Below, in pieces: positions 25,537 to 32,516 of a stretch of DNA of 64,000 bases. The position numbers and the translations under genes were made by a program. Each line of letters opens with the position of its first letter. The stretch's first letter is position 1. The DNA is from Streptomyces sp. NRRL F-5126 (GTDB taxonomy: Bacteria > Actinomycetota > Actinomycetes > Streptomycetales > Streptomycetaceae), in contig NZ_JOFZ01000004.1 of the NCBI RefSeq assembly GCF_000721265.1, positions 496,001 to 560,000 on the forward strand, given 5' to 3'. The notes under the pieces were generated by a model that saw only the letters and a list, made by a program, of their open reading frames with translations, made no database searches and was not told where the DNA came from.

Positions 25537-26994
25537 TCACTCGTAGGCGCCGAACGCCTTCGTGAAGTCCAGCGGCTGCTGCGTGAGCGAACTGCACGTC
25601 GGGTCGGCGGAGTTCTTCGCGCCTCCCGGGCACTGCTTGTCGCGGGCCGCGGACCACATCGACAGCCAGGCGAGCTTCTTCGACCGCGCGAAGTCCACCA
25701 GCTTCGACGCGTCGGCGACGGTGAACTTCTCGGAGCTCACGTCGTTCACCCCGATCATCGGCGTGACCGCGACCTTCTCCCACGCCGCGGCGTCGGACAG
25801 GCCGAGGACGCCCTTGATCTGCGCCTGCGTCGCGGTCGCCGCCTGGATCGCGTACTGGCCCATGTCGCCGCTGTAGGACGCCCCGTAGTCCATCGCCATC
25901 ACGTTGACAGCGCCGATCTTCACGCCGTTCTTGTGCGCGTCCGACACCAGGTCGACGCCGGCCTGCGTCAGCCCCTCGGGCATGACCGGCAGCGTGAACG
26001 ACACGTCGAGCCCCGGGTGCGACTTCTGCAGTGTGGCGATGGCCTGCGACCGCCGCGTGCCGGCCGCCGTGTCCGGCAGCGCGGCGCCCTCCACGTCGAA
26101 GTCCACCTTGGTCAGCTTGTACTGGTCGATGACCTTCCCGTATGCCGCCGCGAGGTCGGAGACGGACGAGCAGGCGCCCGCGAGTTCGGTGCCCGAGGCA
26201 CCGCCGAACGAGACACGCACGTCACCGCCCTTGGCGCGCAGGGCGTCGATCTGCCCGGGCGTGCCGTCCGAGCCGATGGCGCTCACGCCGCCCCACTTGG
26301 GTACGCAGCCGCCGCCCGAGGTGACGAACGCCAGGTTGAACGTGGTGACCCCCGTCTTCGACGCGGTGTCCAGCAGGTCGTACGACGGATAGAGCGAGGT
26401 GTCCACGTAGGGGGAGAACTTGCCGCCCGAGGACGACGCGGGAGCCGAGGACGTCGCCGACGCCTGCGGCGGGGACGACGGCCGCTGCGACGGGCTGCCG
26501 GAAGGAGTGGTGGTCGGCGCCGCGGTGGGACGGCCGCTCGGCTCCGGGGCCGCCCCGCCGCCGGCGGAGCACTTCGCGGAGTCGATCAGGCACGAAGTCG
26601 GATCGGCCGCCTTGCCCGAGGACGACGTCACGAAGCCGACGGTGACGGACGCGCCGGGTGCGATGTCCCCGTTCCAGCTCGCCGGCTTCACCGTTACGTG
26701 CCGCCCTTGCACGGTGTGCGTACCGTTCCACAGCGAACTGAGGGTGGTCCCCGCCGGCAGGTCGAACTCCAGTGTCCAGCCGGACAGTGTCTTGTCCGTC
26801 GAGTTGGTCAATACGTACCTGCCGGTGTAGCCGCCCGACCAGGAGGCGGTCCTGGAGTAGGCGGCGCCCGCCGTGGCGGCCTGCGCACTGCCGGCGACCA
26901 CGAACCCGGCGCCGCCTATGACGCCCGCCGCGACCACGGCCCCGATCACCTTGGTCCTCGTGGTCACCGTGCGGCGGTGTGTGCTGTTGCCCAT
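25537..26994 (-). CDS. secreted chitinase: CBM2 plus GH18
   Basis: The protein has 485 residues. A signal peptide is followed by a CBM2-type domain (about residues 38-145; SWSGGYTGRYVLTNST, SLWNGTHTV, SWNGDIAPG), with a pair of cysteines at its end. A Pro/Thr/Ser linker runs to about residue 200, then the GH18 barrel. The GH18 signature KVDFDVEG carries the catalytic glutamate, in the DxDxE arrangement of bacterial chitinases. MDYGASYSGDM is strand 6, and WLSMWSAARD supplies the substrate tryptophan. It would bind and cleave crystalline chitin outside the cell. No 12-bp chitinase-promoter repeat was recognised in the 230 bp upstream. Confidence 0.9.
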   Translation of the reverse strand: MGNSTHRRTVTTRTKVIGAVVAAGVIGGAGFVVAGSAQAATAGAAYSRTASWSGGYTGRYVLTNSTDKTLSGWTLEFDLPAGTTLSSLWNGTHTVQGRHVTVKPASWNGDIAPGASVTVGFVTSSSGKAADPTSCLIDSAKCSAGGGAAPEPSGRPTAAPTTTPSGSPSQRPSSPPQASATSSAPASSSGGKFSPYVDTSLYPSYDLLDTASKTGVTTFNLAFVTSGGGCVPKWGGVSAIGSDGTPGQIDALRAKGGDVRVSFGGASGTELAGACSSVSDLAAAYGKVIDQYKLTKVDFDVEGAALPDTAAGTRRSQAIATLQKSHPGLDVSFTLPVMPEGLTQAGVDLVSDAHKNGVKIGAVNVMAMDYGASYSGDMGQYAIQAATATQAQIKGVLGLSDAAAWEKVAVTPMIGVNDVSSEKFTVADASKLVDFARSKKLAWLSMWSAARDKQCPGGAKNSADPTCSSLTQQPLDFTKAFGAYE

Positions 26995-27227
26995 CGCGTA
27001 TCTGCCTCTGTGTAGCCGGGATTGGTGGGGAGCAAGGAGGCCTTGCGCTCCAGGACGCTAGCCCGGCCGGCTGCCGCGAAATCCGCGTATCGGGCAGGGA
27101 CGGGCGTTCTTAGGGAGCGCTTAAGGTACGCATCGGCGGTGGTTAAAGATCAGCGACACCCGGCCTCGCCGGCGGCCGGCGCTCGCCCGCCTCCGCCGGA
27201 CGCCCGCCGCCCGGCGCGATCACCACC

Positions 27228-27905
27228 GTGCAGGGCCGGCGCCCCGTCAACCGGAATGTGCGGGGAGCGCGCGGCGGCACGGACTGCAAGACCGCGCTGT
27301 ACATGGGCGCGCTCAACGGCCTGGAGGATCCAGCGAACCAGAACGCGCAGACGAAGCGCTGGATGACCTTCGCGGCCGGCGACACCGACATCGCCGGCGT
27401 GGACATCCACCCCCACGTGCCGGGCATTGACGCCGCGCAGAAGTACACCGACTTCGTGCTGCCGTACCTGCGTGCCGACCAGAAGTTCCTCGCCACCGAG
27501 TTCTCCCTGATCAAGTTGTGGAGGCAGCACATGGGCGACCCGGTGGACGCCGCCTTCACCAGCGCCTACGGCACCCCGGCCGGTACTCCCGTGTGGCAGG
27601 TCATCCACAACGCCGCCAACCGCCCCTTCACGGAGCAGAAGTGGAACGACTTCCTGCTCTCGAACACGTGGTTCGCCAACCACAAGACCTTCATCAGGAA
27701 CGAGATGGCGCGCCTGCGCGACACCGGCAGGCTCGCCGTGGCCGGCTACGGCATCACCCAGGGCGGCCCGATCCCCGACTTCGACGCGAACAGCTCGCCC
27801 TGGGTGCTCAACAGCATCTTCTGCCCGTACGTCTGCGGGATCGGGACGGGAGGCCTGCCCGGCCGCGACCGCACCTGGGCGGCCTCGTTCCGGGCCGCAC
27901 AGTAG
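27228..27905 (+). pseudogene. 5'-truncated glycosidase-like secreted protein (C-terminal part)
   Basis: A 225-codon frame has normal codon bias and protein-like sequence from about codon 15 onward (GGTDCKTALYMGALNGLEDP ...). It lacks any signal peptide, and the frame is closed by TAA at 27144. The segments GVDIHPHVPG and FLATEFSLIKLW resemble late strands of a clan-A TIM barrel, with the Glu as a possible nucleophile; FCPYVCGIGTG near the end has two cysteines. The first half of the barrel is missing, and the region upstream is the chitinase promoter. It may be a relic whose 5' half was deleted. The exact family is not recognised. Confidence 0.6.
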
Positions 27906-27999
27906 AGCCGCCCGGCCGGCTCCTGCCCGGGAGTCGTGGACGCGCGGCGTGTCCGTTCCGTTCAAGACATGGACCCGGCCCACGCGCCACACTCGTCCC

Positions 28000-28431
28000 A
28001 TGGAACAGCGAACCGACTTCCTCACCTTCTCCACCGCGGACCTCGACGCGGCCCGTGCCTTCTACCGCGACGGACTCGGCTGGACGCCCCTGCTCGACGT
28101 TCCCGGCGAGATCGTCTTCTTCCAGGTGGGACACGGACTCGTACTCGGCCTGTTCGACGCCGGGAAGTTCGCCGAGGACCTCGGCGTGCGCGACGCGCCG
28201 ATCCGCGGCGTCACGCTCTCCCACAACGTCGCCGGCCCCGAGGCCGTGGGCGCGGCAGTGGAGCGTGCAGTGGCCGCCGGCGGGACGGTGCTCAAAGAGC
28301 CCCAGGAGGCGGCCTTCGGCGGATACCACGCCCATGTCGCCGACCCGAACGGTCTTGTCTGGGAGATTGCGCACAACCCCGCCTGGAGCGTGGAGCCCGA
28401 CGGCACGGTGCGGCTGGGGCTCATCGGCTGA
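28000..28431 (+). CDS. single-domain VOC/glyoxalase family protein
   Basis: This 143-residue protein is one complete VOC unit. It has LTFSTADLDAARAFYRDGLGW at the N-terminus, VFFQVGHGLVLGLFDAGKFAEDLG, and the closing HVADPNGLVWEIAHNPAW with the expected metal-ligand Glu. It may act on a small hydrophobic compound; no substrate is indicated. The ATG at 28000 is chosen because the first beta-strand follows six residues later. It is followed immediately by the decayed DUF6153-DUF305 stretch. Confidence 0.85.
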   Translation: MEQRTDFLTFSTADLDAARAFYRDGLGWTPLLDVPGEIVFFQVGHGLVLGLFDAGKFAEDLGVRDAPIRGVTLSHNVAGPEAVGAAVERAVAAGGTVLKEPQEAAFGGYHAHVADPNGLVWEIAHNPAWSVEPDGTVRLGLIG

Positions 28432-28833
28432 CCTCGGACGCGCTGCTCGTCCTGGCCCTGCTCTCCGGCCTCCTGGCCATGTGCGGCCTGCCCACGCACG
28501 CCGCGCTCCCGGCGCCGCGCGCCGTACGCACCTCGCGGCGCCCCGCTCCTCCGCGGTCTACGTCGCCAACGGGGGCGCCCACGGGCGCGCCCGGTCGACC
28601 ACCGCCCGCGCGAGCGCCCGGGCCGGGCCCGTGCGGCGGCGGCACGGATGCCGGGCACGACTGCGCGACCACGCTGTGCGCGGCCTCGTCACGCCCTGGA
28701 CGCCTCCGGCCCCCCGCAGATGTCCGTGACTTCCGTCGACGCGCCCTCGGCGGCGCCGGACCCGCACTCGCCCGTCCACTCCGCCTGCCGGGCCCCGCCC
28801 GATCTCAGCGAACTGCAACTCCTGCGCGTCCAG
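28432..28833 (+). pseudogene. decayed DUF6153-family gene
   Basis: No single open frame covers this stretch, but two pieces resemble DUF6153 proteins as known from Streptomyces. The first, in frame with 28437, reads SDALLVLALLSGLLAMCGLP (the hydrophobic N-terminal helix) and later HDCATTLC. The second, one frame further on (from about 28720), reads RAPPDLSELQLLRV, the family's C-terminal signature. The start codon is not visible and the change of frame lies near 28690-28720. DUF6153 genes commonly stand directly upstream of DUF305 genes, as here. Confidence 0.6.
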
Positions 28834-28852
28834 AGGCACCCGCACGGCACCG

Positions 28853-29310
28853 GCACGTCACCCGGCCCGCCGCGCCCTCGCCGCTGCCACCGCCTTGACG
28901 GCCGCCACGCTCGTCCGCACCGCCTGCCGCGGACAGGGCTCGGGGGAACGCCCGCCCCGCGACCGGCTCTGCGTCGCGGGCCGGATCGCCGGCTGTCAAG
29001 TCGCCGGCCGCGGGCATCGCGCGTGCGCAGGGTCCCGAGATCACCACCATGTCCGGGTGGCTCGCCGCCCGGGGCGCCCGGTCCCGCCGGCGGCCGCCAC
29101 CCACTGGCCGCGCTGCGCAAGGCGTCGGGCGAGGCCTTCGACACGGCGTTCCTGCGCATGATGATCGCTCTCCACCGCGGCGCGGCGGCCATGGCACACA
29201 CGGAGCACGCCGAGGACAACTACGGCCCGGCACGGCACCTCCCGGCGTCGATCGCCTCGTCCCGGACGGCGGAGATCGCACGGATGCGAACGCCACTCTC
29301 CGCGCACTGA
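28853..29310 (+). pseudogene. decayed DUF305 lipoprotein gene
   Basis: Three fragments in three frames are in the order of a DUF305 protein. The first is a lipoprotein-like signal (RRALAAATALTAATLVRTAC) near 28860-28925. The second is VKSPAAGIARAQGPEITTMSGWLAARG near 29000-29077, the segment that normally follows the first His-rich helix. The third is LAALRKASGEAFDTAFLRMM plus ALHRGAAAMAH to ARHLPASIASSRTAEIARM, up to the stop at 29308-29310. The first MxxHHxQA helix is missing. DUF305 proteins are secreted four-helix proteins often linked to copper. The gene appears inactivated by frameshifts and a deletion. Confidence 0.65.
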
Positions 29311-29324
29311 GGCGTCGGGGGCTA

Positions 29325-30557
29325 TCAGTCCACCAGCGCCTGCTGCACCAGCGTGCGCAGGTGGGCGCGGATCGGGTACGTGCTGGACGGCAGCAGCTGG
29401 GTGAAGAACGAGACGGTGATGTCCTCCGCCGGATCCACCCAGAACGCGGTGCTCGCCGCGCCGCCCCAGCCGTACTCGCCGGCCGAGGCGATGTTGCGCA
29501 GCGCCACCGGGTCCGTGACGACGGAGAAGCCGAGTCCGAACCCGGTGCCGTCGAACACCGTCTCGCTGAACAGCCGCCGGCCGAAGTGCGCCAGGTCAGC
29601 GCCGCCCGGAAGCTGGTTGCGCGTCATGTGGTCCACCGTCCGCGAGCCGAGCAGCCGGGCACCACCGCTCGCGCCGCGGCCGAGCAGCATCTGCGTCAGC
29701 CGGTGGTAGTCGGCGGCGGGCCCGATGAGCCCGCCGCCGCCGGAGAGGTAGCTCGGCGGCCGGACGAGGCTGCCGGCGGGCGCGCCGGTCGGCGCGAGCG
29801 CGCCGTCCGGCCCCCGCACGTACAGGGTGGCGAGCCGGTCGGCTCCGTCGCCGGAGACGTGGAAACCGGTGTCGTCCATCCCGAGCGGCTCGAAGATCCG
29901 GGTACGGAAGAAGGTGTCGAGGCTCTGCCCCGAGGCCACCTCGACGACGCGGCCCAGCACGTCGGTGGAGAGCGAGTAGTTCCACTCGGCGCCGGGCTGG
30001 AACAGCAGGGGGATCCGCGACCACGCGTCGCACGCGTCCGCCAGCGTGTACCCCTCCGGCTGGCCCCACTCGAACCCGCGGGCGCGCAGGATCGCGTCGA
30101 CGGGGTGGGCGCGGTGGAAGCCGTAGGTGAGCCCGGAGGTGTGCGTGAGCAGGTGCCACACGGTCATCGGCTCGGTGACCGGCACGGTCTCCTGCTTGAG
30201 GTCGCTGCCCGCAGCGAAGACCCTCAGGTCCGCGAAGGAGGGGATGAACTTCTCGACGGGGTCGGTGAGCTGGAGCACGCCCTCCTCGAAGAGCATCATC
30301 GCCGCGATCGACGTGACGGGCTTCGTCATCGAGTACCAGCGCCACAGGGTGTCCGTCTCCACCGGGCGTCCGCTGCTCACGTCGCGATGGCCGTAGGTGG
30401 ACAGGTGCACGATCCGCCCCGCCCGGCTCACGCTGATCAGCCAGCCGGGCAGCCGCCCGTCGTCCACGTAAGGACGGAAGTACCGGTCGATGCGGGCCAG
30501 CCGGCCCGCGTCGAAGCCGAGTTCCCCGGCCTCCGCCTCCACGGCGAAATCAGCCAT
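29325..30557 (-). CDS. beta-lactamase (class C-like) serine hydrolase/esterase
   Basis: This 410-residue protein has no signal peptide and is probably cytoplasmic. The S-x-x-K motif is S76-M-T-K79, in the context DTLWRWYSMTKPVTS, and the second motif is YSLS in AEWNYSLSTDVLGRVVE. HTSGLTYGF and GFGLGFSVV are typical of class C beta-lactamase-related esterases such as EstB. GEYGWGGAASTAFWVDP corresponds to the third active-site element. These enzymes usually hydrolyse esters rather than beta-lactams. GGAGGGG lies four to five bases before the ATG at 30557. It is divergent from the second CPT-like kinase. Confidence 0.87.
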   Translation of the reverse strand: MADFAVEAEAGELGFDAGRLARIDRYFRPYVDDGRLPGWLISVSRAGRIVHLSTYGHRDVSSGRPVETDTLWRWYSMTKPVTSIAAMMLFEEGVLQLTDPVEKFIPSFADLRVFAAGSDLKQETVPVTEPMTVWHLLTHTSGLTYGFHRAHPVDAILRARGFEWGQPEGYTLADACDAWSRIPLLFQPGAEWNYSLSTDVLGRVVEVASGQSLDTFFRTRIFEPLGMDDTGFHVSGDGADRLATLYVRGPDGALAPTGAPAGSLVRPPSYLSGGGGLIGPAADYHRLTQMLLGRGASGGARLLGSRTVDHMTRNQLPGGADLAHFGRRLFSETVFDGTGFGLGFSVVTDPVALRNIASAGEYGWGGAASTAFWVDPAEDITVSFFTQLLPSSTYPIRAHLRTLVQQALVD

Positions 30558-30664
30558 GCGTCCCCTCCACTTGCGAGTAGAGCCCCTCTGACGGCGCGGG
30601 CGCCGGCACCCGCGCACGACGCGTCCGCGGGCGGCAACGCCGCTGGTGGCACCACGGCGTGCCA

Positions 30665-30688
30665 GCGTGTCACCGATCGCCGACACGC
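30665..30688. promoter_or_regulatory. interrupted 24-bp palindrome between divergent genes
   Basis: The arms GCGTGTC (30665-30671) and GACACGC (30682-30688) are perfect and enclose a central CGATCG, so 20 of 24 positions are symmetric. It lies between the serine hydrolase (30557, minus) and CPT-like (30748, plus) starts. The position suits an operator controlling both. No regulator gene is adjacent. Confidence 0.45.
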
Positions 30689-30747
30689 CACAAGGGGACC
30701 GCTCACGTGGTTGACTGCCCGGGGACGGCGGGGGAGAGGCGGACGCG

Positions 30748-31404
30748 ATGCCACTGGACGACACCAGGCACGCCGGTGATGTGCCGGGCGGCCGGGTCTC
30801 GGCGGACGACTTCCTCCGCGAGGACGTACCGCGCACCGTCGGGCCCGGCACGGTGATCCTGCTCAACGGCACGTCGAGTTCCGGCAAGTCGAGCATCGCC
30901 AAGGCGCTGCTGCCGCTGCTGGCCGAGACCTATTTCCACATGCCGGTCGACGCGTTCCACGCGATGCGCGTCGACCGGGGCATCGCGGACGAGGACCTCC
31001 AGGCGGAGATCGACCGGACCTCGAAGGGCTTCCACCGGGCCGTCGCGGGCATGGCGGCCGCGGGCAACAACCTGGTCGTGGACTACCCGTTGAGCCGCCG
31101 CTGGCGGCTCCTCGACTGCCTCGACCTCCTCGACTCCCGCCGGGTCATGCTCGTGAAGGTCTACTGCCCGCGGGCAGAACTGGTGCGACGCGAGACCGAG
31201 CGCGGGGACCGCACGCCCGGGCTCGCCGCCGCACAGTACCCGGTGGTGCACGCGCACGGCGTCCACGACATCACCGTCGACACCGGCCGCGAGAGCCCAC
31301 GTCAGTGCGCGGAGCGCATCGCGCGGCGTCTGTCGGGGGGCCTCCCGCGCCCGACCGCCTTCGAACGGCTGGCCGCCGCCCTGCCGAGCCGCGTTACCGG
31401 CTGA
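30748..31404 (+). CDS. CPT-family P-loop kinase (chloramphenicol phosphotransferase-like)
   Basis: This 218-residue protein has the P-loop GTSSSGKS (residues 41-48) and the family Asp68 in HMPVDAFHAM. LVVDYPLSRRWRLLDCL, VKVYCPRAELVRRETERGDR and HDITVDTGRESPRQCAERI are diagnostic of the CPT superfamily. It is clearly more divergent from the S. venezuelae enzyme than the homologue at 23.2-23.8 kb, and has a 35-residue N-terminal extension. The phosphorylated substrate is unknown; many such proteins are generic small-molecule kinases. It is convergent with the hemerythrin gene. Confidence 0.83.
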   Translation: MPLDDTRHAGDVPGGRVSADDFLREDVPRTVGPGTVILLNGTSSSGKSSIAKALLPLLAETYFHMPVDAFHAMRVDRGIADEDLQAEIDRTSKGFHRAVAGMAAAGNNLVVDYPLSRRWRLLDCLDLLDSRRVMLVKVYCPRAELVRRETERGDRTPGLAAAQYPVVHAHGVHDITVDTGRESPRQCAERIARRLSGGLPRPTAFERLAAALPSRVTG

Positions 31405-31433
31405 CGGCACCCGCACGCGCGCCGGCGCTGGGG

Positions 31434-31904
31434 TCACAGCGGGCCGAGCGTCTCGCCGGGGACGGCCCCCGGTTCGAGCGTGTCGAGCACCGTGAGCAAC
31501 AGCCGCTCCTCGTAGCGGAAGTGGTTCTCCATGAGCGCGGCGATGCCCCCGACATGGCGGTCCAGCTCGTCGGGTGGCGCGGCCCGCGCGGTGGCGGCGC
31601 GCAAGGCGGTGAGCAGGTGCGCGATCGTCGAGTGGTCCTGTTCGAGCGTGCGCAGCGCAGGTCGCAGCTCCGGATGTGCCGCCGCGACGGCCGGGAACAG
31701 GGTGCGGTCCTCGCCCCGGTGATGGCCGTCGAGAGCCGCGCAGAAGCCATGGCAGTACAGCAGCAGTTCACGGGTGGCCGCCTCGCCCGGGGTGCCATCG
31801 GCAAGGGACGCGCGGGTCATGGCCAGAGCTTCCCGCAGCCTGCCGTGTACCCGGCGGATTTCCTGGCTCCAGGCCACAAGCCTGGTCGTCTCGCGCTCAG
31901 ACAC
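31434..31904 (-). CDS. hemerythrin-domain protein
   Basis: This 156-residue four-helix protein has the hemerythrin HHE-type iron ligands. H-x3-E is in CAALDGHHRGEDRTLFP, a further His is in EQDHSTIAHLL, and H-x4-E is in MENHFRYEERLLL. It would bind a di-iron centre for O2, NO or redox sensing. The GTG at 31904 is a best guess; the frame is open upstream and no good ribosome site is seen. It is separated by 246 bp of non-coding sequence from the DUF1918 gene, which is often found near hemerythrins in streptomycetes. Confidence 0.8.
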   Translation of the reverse strand: MSERETTRLVAWSQEIRRVHGRLREALAMTRASLADGTPGEAATRELLLYCHGFCAALDGHHRGEDRTLFPAVAAAHPELRPALRTLEQDHSTIAHLLTALRAATARAAPPDELDRHVGGIAALMENHFRYEERLLLTVLDTLEPGAVPGETLGPL

Positions 31905-32150
31905 GCGAGAGCGAAGGGTGCGACGAACGCATCGTCGGCCTCCTTCGGTCCGGCGCCTCCATGCCTGACACGGTCTGCCACCGGCACGCGACGCTGCATG
32001 CACCGTACCCCGTCCGCCGCGGTGCCGCGTGCCTCTTTCCGGGTGCACCGTACGCGGCGGCGCGGCGTCGCAGGCGTGTCGTGGTGCCGTGGTTCCTACG
32101 CTGCCGTGGTGGCGACCCCCACGGAACCCATCGGCAAGAGAGGCGACGAC

Positions 32151-32342
32151 ATGCAGGCCAGTATCGGCGACCGGATCCACATCCACGGCAGGACCGTCGG
32201 ACAGCACGACCGTACCGGGGAGGTCATCGAGGTGCTCGGCCAGGACGGTGCTCCGCCCTACCGGATCCGCTTCGAGGACGGGCACGAGACGCTGATCCAG
32301 CCCGGCCCCGACGCCGTGGTCGAGCCGCCCTCCCAGGCTTAG
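32151..32342 (+). CDS. DUF1918 small protein
   Basis: This 63-residue protein is nearly all one small beta-barrel (SIGDRIHIHGRTVGQHDRTGEVIEVLGQ, then YRIRFEDGHETLIQPGPDAVV), exactly the DUF1918 pattern. AGAGAGG stands about eight bases before the ATG at 32151. The fold is SH3/KOW-like. The function is unknown, though such genes are often stress-induced in actinomycetes. A long palindromic terminator follows 88 bp after its stop. Confidence 0.85.
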   Translation: MQASIGDRIHIHGRTVGQHDRTGEVIEVLGQDGAPPYRIRFEDGHETLIQPGPDAVVEPPSQA

Positions 32343-32430
32343 GCCGGCACCCCGGGGCGGTGGACGCCCACCGCCCCACCGCCCCACCGGCCGCCCGATG
32401 CGCCACGGCGGCGACGTCGCAGCAGTGCCG

Positions 32431-32476
32431 GGGGTGTGGCTTCGGCGCCGGGGCCCCGGCGCCGAAGCCACACCCC
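32431..32476. terminator. 46-bp perfect palindrome, bidirectional terminator
   Basis: Two 23-bp arms (32431-32453 and 32454-32476) are perfect reverse complements with no intervening loop; the outer part is GGGGTGTGGC/GCCACACCCC. It stands between the convergent DUF1918 gene (stop 32342) and the SpoIIE-type regulator (stop 32517), the position expected for a shared terminator. Confidence 0.8.
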
Positions 32477-32516
32477 GCACAGCCGCCCCGCGTACGCAGC
32501 CGCCCCGCGCCCGGGT

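Noticed and set aside
27109..27125. CTTA...TAAG inverted repeat upstream of the chitinase
   Set aside because: Only four-base arms pair, and it does not match the known 12-bp chitinase promoter repeats; it is too weak to call an operator.
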